NCBI GenBank assembly: GCA_026995935.1
Contig: JALWNK010000045.1
Coordinates: 39,750-103,749 of the forward strand
DNA length: 64,000 bases
Source: Deltaproteobacteria bacterium
GTDB lineage: Bacteria; Desulfobacterota; Dissulfuribacteria; Dissulfuribacterales; QOAL01
Reading direction: 5' to 3'
This document shows positions 25,631 to 34,969 of the stretch, in pieces (position 1 is the stretch's first letter; each line of letters starts with the position of its first letter). A program made the translations under genes and the position numbers. The notes below the pieces were generated by a model that was not told the DNA's origin, did not search any database, and saw only the letters and a program-made list of their open reading frames with translations.

Positions 25631-26734
25631 TCAGACCACCGAAGAGGGCATGAATATCTTGTTGTAGAGGTTCTGTGCGTATCTGTCTGTCATCCCAGCA
25701 ATGAAATCACAGACGTGTCGTTCGTAAGGGGTCCTTCCGTCCTCAATGGCCCTTTCCTCCTCAAAAAGCCTCTTTCTTTCACGCAAGAAGGCATCCTTAT
25801 TGTTCAGGAAATACTCATAAAGTTCAAAGAGGATCTTGCGGGCCTTTTCAAATTCCCCATGGACCTGGGGGGCCCTGTAAACATTGTCGTAAAGAAATGC
25901 CCTCAGATCAAGCATGGTCTTTAGCATCTCAGGGCTTATGTCCAGTTCTATGCCCCCTTGGGTAACCCTGGTTGCACCAATAACATCCTTTATCATGGAT
26001 GAGATCCTGCTGCTATGGGTATCCCCCAGGACCTTGGTCACCTCCCCGGGAACCAGGGACTGCTTAATAACGCCGCTTCTTATTGCATCATCAAGGTCGT
26101 GGCTCAAGTAGGCTATTACGTCTGCAATCCTTACGATCCTGCCCTCCACGGTCTGGGCAGATTCCCCCGGCTCCTTGGGAATTATGTTTCCAAAGCCCTT
26201 TGAGTGCTTGAGTATCCCGTCCCTTACCTCGTATGTAAGGTTGAGACCCCTGCCCCCATTTTCAAGCACATCCACCACACGAAGGCTCTGTCGGCAGTGG
26301 CTGAAACCCCCTGGCACTATCTCGTTCAGTACCGTCTCACCTGCATGTCCAAAGGGCGTATGCCCAAGGTCATGCCCAAGGGCTATGGCCTCTGTCAGGT
26401 CCTCGTTAAGCCTAAGGGCCCTTGCTATGGTCCGGGCGATTTCCGCAACCTCAAGGGTATGGGTGAGTCTTGTGCGGTAATGATCTCCCATTGGGGAGAG
26501 AAAAACCTGAGTCTTGTGCTTGAGCCTCCTGAAGGCCTTGCAGTAAACAATCCGGTCCCGGTCCCGCTGAAAAGCAGTTCTTATGAAGCAAGGCGTGGCC
26601 TTGTAGCGCCTTCCCCTTGTATTCCTGCTAAGACACGCATAGGGGCTAAGGATCTGCTCCTCTCTCAGCTCAAGCTCATCCCTGACGGTCAGAGAGCCCT
26701 TGATCTTAAGACCAGTTCCGGAATCTATATACAT
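25631..26734 (-). CDS. dgt: dGTP triphosphohydrolase-like HD protein
   Basis: 367 residues from ATG 26734; a TTG at 26770 is also possible, and neither has a clear ribosome site. The HD metal site is complete: H in RLTHTLEV, HD in ALGHDLGHTPFGHAGE and D in YLSHDLDDAI. The N-terminal LSPYACLSRNTRGRRY and KAFRRLKHKTQVF are typical of bacterial dNTP triphosphohydrolases of the short type. It removes triphosphate from deoxynucleoside triphosphates, controlling dNTP pools. It sits between pgsA and lptD in one minus-strand run. Confidence 0.9.
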   Translation of the reverse strand: MYIDSGTGLKIKGSLTVRDELELREEQILSPYACLSRNTRGRRYKATPCFIRTAFQRDRDRIVYCKAFRRLKHKTQVFLSPMGDHYRTRLTHTLEVAEIARTIARALRLNEDLTEAIALGHDLGHTPFGHAGETVLNEIVPGGFSHCRQSLRVVDVLENGGRGLNLTYEVRDGILKHSKGFGNIIPKEPGESAQTVEGRIVRIADVIAYLSHDLDDAIRSGVIKQSLVPGEVTKVLGDTHSSRISSMIKDVIGATRVTQGGIELDISPEMLKTMLDLRAFLYDNVYRAPQVHGEFEKARKILFELYEYFLNNKDAFLRERKRLFEEERAIEDGRTPYERHVCDFIAGMTDRYAQNLYNKIFMPSSVV

Positions 26735-26820
26735 GTTGTCTGTTATAACTTTTATAAAAGTTACAGGCAATAGCCTATAGTGATGACCATTGGGAAATTA
26801 ATTATTTTTCCAGGCAGAAG

Positions 26821-27867
26821 CTAACTGAAAAATTCCTTTTTTTTGAAAAGACTTCTGTGAAACCACATATCAACAAGAAGGTAGAGCACAGAGCCGAAAC
26901 TGCAAAGCACAAGAAAAGTTGCAGAGGCTGCTCCAAGACCTGCCCCAGATGAAAGCATGGCCACAAAAACCAGGACAAGAAATGGGGTAAAGAATCTCTT
27001 TTTGTAAAGGGAAATATCAAACCTTCCTTCCTGTACCGCCCACATGTCTATTCCCTGGACGGCAAACTCTATGGCCAGTATCAGCACCACCAAAAGATGC
27101 GACGATCCCGGGGTGAATGGCAAAAGGAGCAGGGCAAAGAGGGGATTAACAATGGAAAGAAAGAGGTCCAACACTGGCAGGAGACCCCTTTTAAGCAGAC
27201 CCGGCATGGAAGCCAGGACGTACTGGGCACCAGAGACAAGAGTCACTACCAGGAGCACCACTCCATAGGCAAGCTCCACCTGTCTTGCAGGAAGGGCCAC
27301 GGCTATGGCAAGGCCCATGCCCTCAAGGAGAAGAGCGCTCTTAAGCCTGCCAGTAAGCTCACCGCTTTTTGACGAAATGGCAACGGCAAGGAACAAGGTG
27401 GCAAGGAAGAGGCCTGCAAGAAAAAAAATGGTTGGAAGCCTGTCTGAGAAGGTATTAGTCAACAGGATAAGGCCGACTCCAGTCATCTGAAGGGTTGTCT
27501 TGATCTTGGCAAGCTCAGTGACTCGAAGCCCTTTCTGGCCAGGGGTCATGAAACGTCTCATCTCGGTAACCAGGAACTCCCTGAAAAATATGGGCCACAC
27601 TATCCACATGGGAAGGATGTGCAGGTCTGCCAGGGGCACAAGGGTCACCGCTATGAATATCTTGTCTGCTATTGGGTCAAGGAGCCTTCCAAGGGATGTG
27701 ACTCCATATTTTCTTGCAAGCACACCGTCCAGGTAATCGGTAAGCCCCAGAACCGCAAGTATGAGAATGGCCATAAGACGCGAAAAGGGGCCTCCATAGA
27801 TGAGGAATAGGGGAAGCGGCAAAAGCACTATCCGTAGTGCGGTTATCTGGTTGGCGGTTATCTTCAT
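26821..27867 (-). CDS. pgsA: CDP-alcohol phosphatidyltransferase (PgsA-like) with long C-terminal membrane extension
   Basis: 348 residues. The CDP-alcohol transferase motif is complete: DYLDGVLARKYGVTSLGRLLDPIADK (D44, D47, D64, D68). The first about 185 residues match phosphatidylglycerophosphate synthase, which makes PGP from CDP-diacylglycerol and glycerol 3-phosphate. The remaining about 160 residues add five or so further membrane helices not present in ordinary PgsA (about 180-200 residues). The start overlaps the YkgJ-like gene by 4 bases. Confidence 0.85.
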   Translation of the reverse strand: MKITANQITALRIVLLPLPLFLIYGGPFSRLMAILILAVLGLTDYLDGVLARKYGVTSLGRLLDPIADKIFIAVTLVPLADLHILPMWIVWPIFFREFLVTEMRRFMTPGQKGLRVTELAKIKTTLQMTGVGLILLTNTFSDRLPTIFFLAGLFLATLFLAVAISSKSGELTGRLKSALLLEGMGLAIAVALPARQVELAYGVVLLVVTLVSGAQYVLASMPGLLKRGLLPVLDLFLSIVNPLFALLLLPFTPGSSHLLVVLILAIEFAVQGIDMWAVQEGRFDISLYKKRFFTPFLVLVFVAMLSSGAGLGAASATFLVLCSFGSVLYLLVDMWFHRSLFKKKEFFS

Positions 27868-28421
27868 CTTTCCTTTTCAGCCTGGATTTCCTTCCATATC
27901 TGGAAAAAGCTCTCAAGTAGCTCTCCCCTTGCCCTGCTAAGCTCCTGAAGATCATTAATGAAGCTGCGGTAGTCACGGGCAGGGCCTATCTCAAGCTGCA
28001 CGAGAAGGGGGTCGCAAAAATACCAGGTACACCTGTAGGGCCGCTGGGGCCGGGGAAGCACGCACCCCCCCTCCCCTATGAACTGACATATAGCCTCTTC
28101 ATCCACATCCAGGTCATAACTTGGTATCTCAAGACCAAGGGCCAGAAACCCCACCACGTCTGCAAATTCCGGGAACCCAAACTTGTTTGCGCAACAAACA
28201 GTGCCGCAGTAGGGGCATACCTTTGAGGTATAGGACTGGATGAGGGGGTCCAGTTTCTCAAAGGCTGCCATGAAGGCGGGCGCCTTCTCAAAGACCTTGT
28301 CCAGTTGCCCCTTGTGATGAGAAAAAAATCCCTTAATCTCCTCTATCCTTTGCCAGAACTCCTCAGGGTCCTTGTAATTTAGCTTCGGGAAAACGGTTGT
28401 GTCAAAACCAACAACGGCCAT
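27864..28421 (-). CDS. YkgJ-like cysteine cluster protein
   Basis: 185 residues. Cysteines are grouped as VCPYCGTVCC near residue 70 and then CQFIGEGGC and RCTWYFC later, with RPQRPYRCTWYFCDP resembling the end of the YkgJ/CxxCxxCC family motif. Such proteins are thought to bind zinc or an Fe-S cluster; function unknown. Its end overlaps pgsA as ATGA, and it follows manC by 49 bases. Confidence 0.7.
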   Translation of the reverse strand: MAVVGFDTTVFPKLNYKDPEEFWQRIEEIKGFFSHHKGQLDKVFEKAPAFMAAFEKLDPLIQSYTSKVCPYCGTVCCANKFGFPEFADVVGFLALGLEIPSYDLDVDEEAICQFIGEGGCVLPRPQRPYRCTWYFCDPLLVQLEIGPARDYRSFINDLQELSRARGELLESFFQIWKEIQAEKER

Positions 28422-28470
28422 AACAGTCCTTTAAGAAATCGTAACACTCGCTAAAACGCATGAAATACCT

Positions 28471-29589
28471 TCAAACATACCTTTCATACCCGCCTTTAGC
28501 GAGTGATTCAACAAGCTCTCTCACCCTATGAAGCTCCTTTCTGGGGCAAACAAGAACGGCGTCACCCATGCACACAACTACCATGTCCTTAAGCCCTATG
28601 GCGCCCACCAGGGTCTTGCCCTCTGAAATAACAAGGCTGCCGCTGCAGTCAATGGCCTTGGCGGTCCCAGAGATTGCATTTCCTGCCTCGTCCTTGGGAA
28701 GCATCCTGTAGTAGCTTTCCCATACTCCAAGATCGTACCAGTCAAAGTCACATGGAAAGACCACCAGGGAAATCGGAGACTCTCCCCCGAGCCTGCCTGC
28801 ACACCTTGCCAGCTTTTCCAAAACTGCCGTGTCAAAGGCATCATCTGGCAGGGAAAGGTAAATTTCTCTAAGCCTCCCATGGTCAGGTTTCGCACTGGCC
28901 CTCATTTCCTCATAAAGAGGCTGCCAGAGCCTGAATGAATCGCCACTGATTACTCTTTTAAGAACGCTAACTGAAAAAGAAAGCATGCCGCTATTCCAGA
29001 GGAAGCGCTTTGAACGAAAATAGGCCAGGGCAGTTGCCGGATCCGGCTTTTCATGAAAACTTGTCACCTCCATGCAGTTCCAGTTGCTGCACTGGCCCAC
29101 TGTGCCCCCGGCCTCGATATAGCCGTAGGCGGTTTCTGGATGGTCTGGTCTTATTCCGTAGATAACCATGGAATCATTGGATGCTGCCCATTCCATTCCC
29201 GCACCTATAACCTTGGCAAACCTGTCCACCGGCTTGATGGAGTGATCAGATGGGAACACCGACAGCGTGGCCCCTGGATGGGCCTTTTCTATGCTAAGGG
29301 CCCCGAGAAGCACTGCCGCTGCTGTCCCCTTGGGCACAGGCTCTATTATAATGTTTTCGTGCAAAAGGTCAGGGACCTGACGTTTTACCTCATCAAGCTG
29401 GTACGGCTTGCACACCACCCAGATACGCTGCCTTTCAAAAACCGCCTGGGCCCTTTCCATGGTCCTGGCAAGAAGGCTCTGGCCCCCGTCCAGGGCAAGA
29501 AACTGTTTTGGCCTGTTGATACGGCTTTTGGGCCAAAGCCTGGCGCCTATTCCTCCTGCAAGAATGAGTGCATGGGAATTTGGATTCAT
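28471..29589 (-). CDS. Mannose-1-phosphate guanylyltransferase (ManC/GMP type)
   Basis: 372 residues. The nucleotidyltransferase start ALILAGGIGARLWPKSRINRPKQF is diagnostic of mannose-1-phosphate guanylyltransferase. Later motifs are IIIEPVPKGTAAAVLL, VFPSDHSI, TAYGYIE, FHEKPDPATA and FLWNSGM. It would make GDP-mannose for glycans or LPS. The length fits a single-domain enzyme without the phosphomannose isomerase part. Its ATG overlaps the rsmE stop (ATGA). Confidence 0.9.
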   Translation of the reverse strand: MNPNSHALILAGGIGARLWPKSRINRPKQFLALDGGQSLLARTMERAQAVFERQRIWVVCKPYQLDEVKRQVPDLLHENIIIEPVPKGTAAAVLLGALSIEKAHPGATLSVFPSDHSIKPVDRFAKVIGAGMEWAASNDSMVIYGIRPDHPETAYGYIEAGGTVGQCSNWNCMEVTSFHEKPDPATALAYFRSKRFLWNSGMLSFSVSVLKRVISGDSFRLWQPLYEEMRASAKPDHGRLREIYLSLPDDAFDTAVLEKLARCAGRLGGESPISLVVFPCDFDWYDLGVWESYYRMLPKDEAGNAISGTAKAIDCSGSLVISEGKTLVGAIGLKDMVVVCMGDAVLVCPRKELHRVRELVESLAKGGYERYV

Positions 29590-30374
29590 GTCCGTAACCT
29601 TTTTTTCAGAAAAATTTCGGAAAGGAGCGCTCCCAGATAGATTGCAGCCGTTTCACTTCTAAGGATGCGACTTCCAAGACCTGCGGCCCTGAAATCCATT
29701 GACATTAATAGCTCCTTTTCTTCTGGATCGAACCCTCCCTCTGGCCCAATGGCCACGGCACAGGGAAAAGTGATGGGTGTAGTTTCAAGCACGTCAAAAA
29801 AACCTTTACCCCTTTCAGATGCATAGAGGGCAATCCTTTCTGCCACTCCATTCAGGTTTTTAAGGGCCTCTGGCAACACCTTTGGACGCCTTACCAGTGT
29901 GGCCTTGAAACCTCGCGACTGTTTCAGACTCTCAAAACATATATTTTGCCACCTATTTAGCCGTTTTTCGAGCCTTTGGGGATGAGTGCCAAAATATCTG
30001 CTCCTTCTTGTTATGACAGGCTGCACAACTGCAACTCCCATCTCTGAAAGCCTGGCCAGGGCCGCTTCAAATCTCTCATACCTTATGAGGGAAAGGATAA
30101 AAGTGCAGGGGATGAGATCATCGTGGCTGCCAAGATCATGAACTACGCGGAGCAGAACCTTTTCCCGTGAGATCTCCTTAATCTGCGCTACAACCACCCA
30201 GCCTGTTCCATCTGCAACCCTTACAAGTTCACCCTCCCTCAGTCTTCTTGCGCCCTTAAGGTGCACGGCCTCCCTGCCGCCCAAAACCATCCTTCCAGAA
30301 GAGGTCAAAGCGCCCTCCTTTACCACAAACTGGGGAAGGCCTAGGAATTTGCCAGAAACTCCAGCAACACCCAT
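29586..30374 (-). CDS. rsmE: 16S rRNA m3U1498 methyltransferase RsmE
   Basis: 262 residues. An N-terminal PUA-like domain (about 15-85) precedes a SPOUT knot domain with VQPVITRRSRYF, CFESLKQSRGF, AIGPEGGFDPEE and LGSRILRSETAAIYL, the SAM-binding trefoil-knot motifs of RsmE. The start at 30374 overlaps prmA by 34 bases and has only a weak ribosome site; no better start is seen. Confidence 0.93.
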   Translation of the reverse strand: MGVAGVSGKFLGLPQFVVKEGALTSSGRMVLGGREAVHLKGARRLREGELVRVADGTGWVVVAQIKEISREKVLLRVVHDLGSHDDLIPCTFILSLIRYERFEAALARLSEMGVAVVQPVITRRSRYFGTHPQRLEKRLNRWQNICFESLKQSRGFKATLVRRPKVLPEALKNLNGVAERIALYASERGKGFFDVLETTPITFPCAVAIGPEGGFDPEEKELLMSMDFRAAGLGSRILRSETAAIYLGALLSEIFLKKRLRT

Positions 30375-31258
30375 TGGCTGTCTTTTTCATCTGCCTTCAT
30401 GGCGGAAAAATGAAGGCCTCTCCGGACATAGGCCTCCTTCACGGCCCCGGCCTGCTCCTTTAGAATACCGCTAAGAAGTAGCCTCCCTCCCTGAGACACC
30501 TGAGTGGAAATCTCCTTTGAAAGAAAAAGCAGCGTGTCCCTGTCGATGTTTGCAAGCACAAGATCAAAGGGGCCTTCCACCTCCCACACCGGCGTGGTGC
30601 TCACAGTTATGTCGTCATGGCAGTTGTTGAGGTGAACATTTCTCCTGGCTGTTTCAACTGCATCAGGGTCTATGTCTATGGCCAAAACAGACCTGGCACC
30701 AAGCTTTGAAGCGGCTATGGCAAGTATTCCAGAGCCTGTTCCCACATCAAGGACCTGTGTTTTTCTTAAAAGCCCCTTTCTTCCAAGTTCCTCAAGCCTT
30801 TCAAGAACAAGCCTTGTTGAGGCGTGGCTTCCCACACCAAAGGCCCGCCCTGGGTCCATCTCTATTACCACGTCGCCCACCTCTGGCACATACTCTTCCC
30901 AAGTAGGCTTTACCACAAGGCTCTTACCTATCTTTATAGGCCTGAAAAAACTCTTCCACTTGTCGTACCAGTCTTCTTCTATGACCTTTTCGTTCTCTAT
31001 CTTGACGGTGGCCTCAGGATGGAGGACGGAAAGCTCTTGCAGGTAGGTCTTAATGGATGAAAGGACCCCTGATTCCAGGTCTTCCCTGCCAAGATATGCC
31101 TTTATGAGAAGGAGGTCTTGGCGCTCTTCCACCTCCTCTGTGATGACACCGCGCCCAAGCTCAGAGACCAGGTAGTCCACAAGAGGTTCCTCAACTTCCC
31201 TGCTGCACTTTATTGAAAGCTCAACCCAGACCTGTTTCCCTTCCTTGTCCCTTATCAT
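30341..31258 (-). CDS. prmA: Ribosomal protein L11 methyltransferase PrmA
   Basis: 305 residues. N-terminal substrate-recognition domain (about 1-110) with WYDKWKSFFRPI, then a class I methyltransferase domain with DPGRAFGVGSHASTRL, VLDVGTGSGILAIAA and DLVLANIDRD (the conserved ANI motif). It trimethylates ribosomal protein L11. It is the first gene of the long minus-strand run prmA-rsmE-manC. Confidence 0.93.
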   Translation of the reverse strand: MIRDKEGKQVWVELSIKCSREVEEPLVDYLVSELGRGVITEEVEERQDLLLIKAYLGREDLESGVLSSIKTYLQELSVLHPEATVKIENEKVIEEDWYDKWKSFFRPIKIGKSLVVKPTWEEYVPEVGDVVIEMDPGRAFGVGSHASTRLVLERLEELGRKGLLRKTQVLDVGTGSGILAIAASKLGARSVLAIDIDPDAVETARRNVHLNNCHDDITVSTTPVWEVEGPFDLVLANIDRDTLLFLSKEISTQVSQGGRLLLSGILKEQAGAVKEAYVRRGLHFSAMKADEKDSQWVLLEFLANS

Positions 31259-31358
31259 AACTTTTTCTTTTTCCGATAACGCAAATGAAATCTTTTCTTT
31301 TTGACTGAATCTTAAAAATAACCTATTCCCATAAGGGTAAGATTACAACTTCAAGTTG

Positions 31359-33098
31359 ATGAACGATTTATACTGTAACAAGGACTTTATATTCGGACTT
31401 CTTCTGGAAAACGGGCTCATTTCTCAAAAGGAGCTCTCATTCCTGGAGGAAAAACATCACATTGCCCAAAGAAAGGGCATAGACCTTATCCAGTGGATCG
31501 ACTCACTCTCCCTTAAGAGGGCAGATCTTCCAGAAAAATTTCTTACAGAGGCGGACATCCTGGAGCTGGTCTGCAGGCAGAAGGGCTGGCCCTTTAAGAG
31601 ACTTGATCCACTTAAGCTCGACATGGAGGTCGTTACAAAGACCCTTCCCGCCTCCTTTGCAAGAACAAGGCTGGTCCTGCCCCTGGAGTGGCATGGAAAT
31701 ATCCTTGAGATCGCCTCTTACAATCCTGAACAGCAAGACATAAAAGAGGACATCCAGCGGGTCTGCAAGACGGATGTGACCTTTATTGTAAGCCCAAAGG
31801 CGGATATAGAAAGGGTCATACAGGAATTTTTTGACTTTAGAAGCTCCATTGCCGCAGCCCAGGACTTTCTCACCGCACCGGAAGTGGATATCTCAAATCT
31901 TGAGCAATATGTAAAGCTTTCCGGCAAGGAGCTCCAGGCAAGCGACAAGCACATCAACAAGGCAGTGGACCATCTCTTCCAGTACGCACTTAACGAAAGG
32001 GCAAGCGACATCCACATTGAGCCAAAGAGGAAGGAGTCGGTGGTGCGATTCAGGATCGACGGGGTCCTGCACACCATTTACCGCCTTCCCAGGGTGGTGC
32101 ACGAGGCCCTCTGCACCAGGATAAAGGCCCTGTCCCGCCTAGACATAGCAGAAAAAAGGCGCCCGCAGGACGGAAGGATAAAGCTCTCCTGGAAGGACGA
32201 GGATGCAGAGGTGAGGGTCTCCACCATCCCGGTGGCCTTTGGAGAAAAGGTGGTACTGAGACTCCAGAGCGCCAATATCCTCATGAGCGACCTTGACAGC
32301 CTGGGCTTTTCAAGGCGCGATTTTCTTGCCTACACGAGGTTTCTTCAGAATACCACCGGCATGATCCTCATGACAGGCCCGACTGGTTCTGGAAAGTCCA
32401 CCACCCTCTACTCCACTCTGCGCTACCTGAGCAGCCCTGAGGTGAACATCGTTACCATTGAAGACCCCATAGAGATGGTCTACGAGGACTTCAACCAGAT
32501 AGCGGTTCAGCCGCAGATCGACGTCACCTTTTCTACCATCCTCAGAAACATACTTAGACAGGACCCTGACATCGTGATGATTGGCGAAATCCGCGACGCT
32601 GAAACCGCCCGCTATGCCGTGCAGGCCTCCCTTACGGGCCATCTGGTCTTTTCCACCCTGCATACAAACGATGCTGCAGGGGCAGTAACCAGGCTCCTAG
32701 ATCTTGGACTTGAGCCCTATCTCATTGCCTCAACCCTCCTTGGTGTGGTGGCCCAAAGGCTTGTCAGGACCATATGCCCGGAGTGCAAGGCAGAGACGTG
32801 GATATCTTCCAAGGAGCTTGAGCCCTTTGGATGCAAGCTGAAAAACGACAGGGCCAGAGTCAATTTTGGCAAGGGGTGCGACACGTGCAGGTCAACGGGC
32901 TATTATGGAAGGATAGGCATCTACGAGGTCCTTTCCGTCTCCCCTGCCATTAAGTCTATGATACACAAGGGGGCCTCAGAGGCAGAGATAAAGAAAAAGG
33001 CCCTAAGGGAGGGGATGAAGACCCTAAAATTTGACGCCTGCACCAAGATGCTTAAGGGCATCACCACACTCGATGAAATACTCCGGGTAACCTACTAA
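31359..33098 (+). CDS. GspE/PilB-type secretion or type IV pilus ATPase
   Basis: 579 residues from ATG 31359; a TTG directly before it would add one residue. N-terminal MshEN-like domain, then a GspE ATPase core: Walker A GPTGSGKSTTLY (about 345), Asp box IVTIEDPIE, Walker B GEIRDAETA, His box STLHTNDA and a zinc-binding CPEC...CDTC insertion before the C-terminal domain. It drives pseudopilus or pilus assembly. No partner pilin, GspF or secretin gene is nearby, so the system cannot be named. TTGACT at 31301 with a poor -10 is a candidate promoter. Confidence 0.9.
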   Translation: MNDLYCNKDFIFGLLLENGLISQKELSFLEEKHHIAQRKGIDLIQWIDSLSLKRADLPEKFLTEADILELVCRQKGWPFKRLDPLKLDMEVVTKTLPASFARTRLVLPLEWHGNILEIASYNPEQQDIKEDIQRVCKTDVTFIVSPKADIERVIQEFFDFRSSIAAAQDFLTAPEVDISNLEQYVKLSGKELQASDKHINKAVDHLFQYALNERASDIHIEPKRKESVVRFRIDGVLHTIYRLPRVVHEALCTRIKALSRLDIAEKRRPQDGRIKLSWKDEDAEVRVSTIPVAFGEKVVLRLQSANILMSDLDSLGFSRRDFLAYTRFLQNTTGMILMTGPTGSGKSTTLYSTLRYLSSPEVNIVTIEDPIEMVYEDFNQIAVQPQIDVTFSTILRNILRQDPDIVMIGEIRDAETARYAVQASLTGHLVFSTLHTNDAAGAVTRLLDLGLEPYLIASTLLGVVAQRLVRTICPECKAETWISSKELEPFGCKLKNDRARVNFGKGCDTCRSTGYYGRIGIYEVLSVSPAIKSMIHKGASEAEIKKKALREGMKTLKFDACTKMLKGITTLDEILRVTY

Positions 33099-33100
33099 AA

Positions 33101-33122
33101 TACACAGGAGCAAACCTGTGTA
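33101..33122 (+). terminator. Hairpin after the GspE-type gene
   Basis: TACACAGG (33101-33108) and CCTGTGTA (33115-33122) form a perfect 8-bp stem with a 6-base loop immediately after the stop codon. No T tract follows, so it is a weak or RNA-stabilising element. Confidence 0.4.
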
Positions 33123-33214
33123 AGGCATTGCATTTTATGCACACGGGAACCGGGACAATTTGGCTACAGAGTTTTTGAACACTCCTGCAGAGGGGCAATC
33201 TCCAAAAAGTCTCC

Positions 33215-34144
33215 CTAGGGTGAGAGGAGCTCCTCCTTTTTGCGCTCGTAGGTGGCCCGGCTTATTTCCCCGCTGTTATAAAGCTCCCGGAGGATCTGGA
33301 GCTTTCTTCGAACCTCAGGATCATCAATGGTGCCCGTTGGGGCCTGCCTGTAGATTGGCCTTTGTGTGGAAGAGGGGGCAGGACGCTCAAACCTTATCCT
33401 GGGGGCCTCTCCTTGAGGCGAAAGCTCCTCCTCCACTGGACGTCTTCTTATCTTTCTCCTGCCCCTTTTCAAGGGGGCTGGCTTAAAGTCGTAGCTTAAA
33501 TCCACGATCAGCCAGTTCGTGTAGTAGGGCTGCTGAAAGAAGGAAAACGAGCTCTTTGGGGCCGGTTTAAGGCTTTGGCCTGGGCCGGGAACAAGACGCC
33601 ACGGGTTTGAAAGGGGGCGCTTTGTAGGGTCACTAACAAACTGGCGGATGGCTTCCGAATAGTTTACACCCTTGTAATTTATGGTCCTGAACACCATGTT
33701 CAGCTTCCCATCCTTTATGAACATGATGCCGCTTGTAAAAAAATCGTTGGAAAATATGACAAGCACCTGTTCCTTGAGTATAAAGGAAAAATCCACCACT
33801 TCATCAGGCCTTGCCATGGCAAATGCCTTTTGAAGGGGCTTAAGAAGCCTTGCACGCACCTTGCTGGTAAATACCGGGAACCTCTTTGACTTTCCAAGAA
33901 CGTCCCTGTCCTCGTAATACACAGAGCCCAGGATGCGATTTAGCTTTAGCAGCGTAAAATTGTATGGATGATCAAAACCCCCCTTTTTAATAAGGTCAGA
34001 GCCTGATGCGAACTTTGTAAGCCTTACCTGCCAGTTTTCTCCCTTTTCCACAGGCCTGAACTGGTTCCTTGGAAACATGGCACAAGAGACTAGAATAATG
34101 CCTAAAAGGCCAATGAAAATCGACCTGGCAGGTAATACTTTCAT
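33215..34144 (-). CDS. Lipoprotein with C-terminal SHOCT domain
   Basis: 309 residues. The N-terminus is a lipoprotein signal (KVLPARSIFIGLLGIILVSC) with lipobox LVSC, Cys at 21. The middle (about 40-215) is a soluble domain of unknown type with alternating strands. A basic, proline-rich linker (KRGRRKIRRRP) leads to a SHOCT-like oligomerisation motif at the end (RKLQILRELYNSGEISRATYE). Function unknown. Placement in inner or outer membrane cannot be decided with confidence. Confidence 0.7.
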   Translation of the reverse strand: MKVLPARSIFIGLLGIILVSCAMFPRNQFRPVEKGENWQVRLTKFASGSDLIKKGGFDHPYNFTLLKLNRILGSVYYEDRDVLGKSKRFPVFTSKVRARLLKPLQKAFAMARPDEVVDFSFILKEQVLVIFSNDFFTSGIMFIKDGKLNMVFRTINYKGVNYSEAIRQFVSDPTKRPLSNPWRLVPGPGQSLKPAPKSSFSFFQQPYYTNWLIVDLSYDFKPAPLKRGRRKIRRRPVEEELSPQGEAPRIRFERPAPSSTQRPIYRQAPTGTIDDPEVRRKLQILRELYNSGEISRATYERKKEELLSP

Positions 34145-34309
34145 GAAGCAGAAGATTAATAAAAAGAGGTGATCCTTGCAAAGCTTTGTTTTGATTTAAT
34201 TGGTTGGCTTTCTCAATTTAATGGCCTTGCCATTGATATTAGTCAATGCGGTGATTAGAAAAGACATTAATGTTTCATATGAAATATCTACTTAAGGAGG
34301 AACCTCAAA

Positions 34310-34969
34310 ATGTCTCAAGTCACCATTCCCGGTCTTATCCCCCAAAAAGACGGATCCTTTGCAATATACGTTGAGGTGCCAAGGGGAGCATGCCCTGAGG
34401 CCTCGGACCTCAAGGCACTGGCAGAGATGATGGAAGAGCTAAAGTGCAAGGTGCACCTTACCACTGCACAAAAATTTCTGATACTGGATCTCACAGAAGA
34501 AACAGGCAAAAAGGCCCTTGATATAATTTCTAAGACAAACCTTTATGCAAAGACGGCCCTTGATCTTTCCCAACCCAGGGTATGCGTGGGAAAGCCCTAC
34601 TGCAAGCTTGCCCTTCAGGAGACCTTTCCCCTTGCCCAGGAACTCATGGACAAGCTGGCAAGGGAGCCCATAGCACGGAAAATAAAGGTGGCAGTTGCAG
34701 GGTGCCCTGCCAGCTGCTCCTGGGCAAACATGGTGGATGTCGGCTTTGTTGGCGTTAAGAGCGGCTTTCAGGTTTACATTGGGGGGCACGGAGGAGCGCG
34801 TCCAAATATTGGAGAAAACATGGGCAAGATAACCTGCAGTGACGAGGCAGTGGAGCTTGTTCGAAGGATCGCAATACTTTTCAGGGAAAACGTGAAGAAA
34901 AAGTCAAGGTTGGATAGAGTCATAAAAAAGATAGGGCTTGAAGAATTCAAGAAAGAGGTTGGACTCTAA
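34310..34969 (+). CDS. Small siroheme-[4Fe-4S] sulfite reductase (assimilatory-type, low molecular mass)
   Basis: 219 residues, matching the 218-219 residue monomeric sulfite reductase of Desulfovibrio. The Fe-S/siroheme motif is C92-x5-C98 (VCVGKPYCKLA) and C132-x3-C136 (GCPASCSWAN), as in sulfite/nitrite reductase half domains. Basic residues for substrate binding are spread through the N-terminal half. It reduces sulfite (possibly nitrite) by six electrons; the electron donor is not encoded here. AAGGAGG lies 8 bases before the ATG. The next gene overlaps its end. Confidence 0.85.
   Translation: MSQVTIPGLIPQKDGSFAIYVEVPRGACPEASDLKALAEMMEELKCKVHLTTAQKFLILDLTEETGKKALDIISKTNLYAKTALDLSQPRVCVGKPYCKLALQETFPLAQELMDKLAREPIARKIKVAVAGCPASCSWANMVDVGFVGVKSGFQVYIGGHGGARPNIGENMGKITCSDEAVELVRRIAILFRENVKKKSRLDRVIKKIGLEEFKKEVGL

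Noticed and set aside
26204..26773. 189-codon plus-strand frame over dgt
   Set aside because: Antisense to the conserved HD-domain gene; no start signals or similarity.
33160..33486. 108-codon plus-strand frame after the GspE-type gene
   Set aside because: It overlaps the SHOCT lipoprotein gene on the other strand and looks like random coding with many Pro, Arg and Cys.
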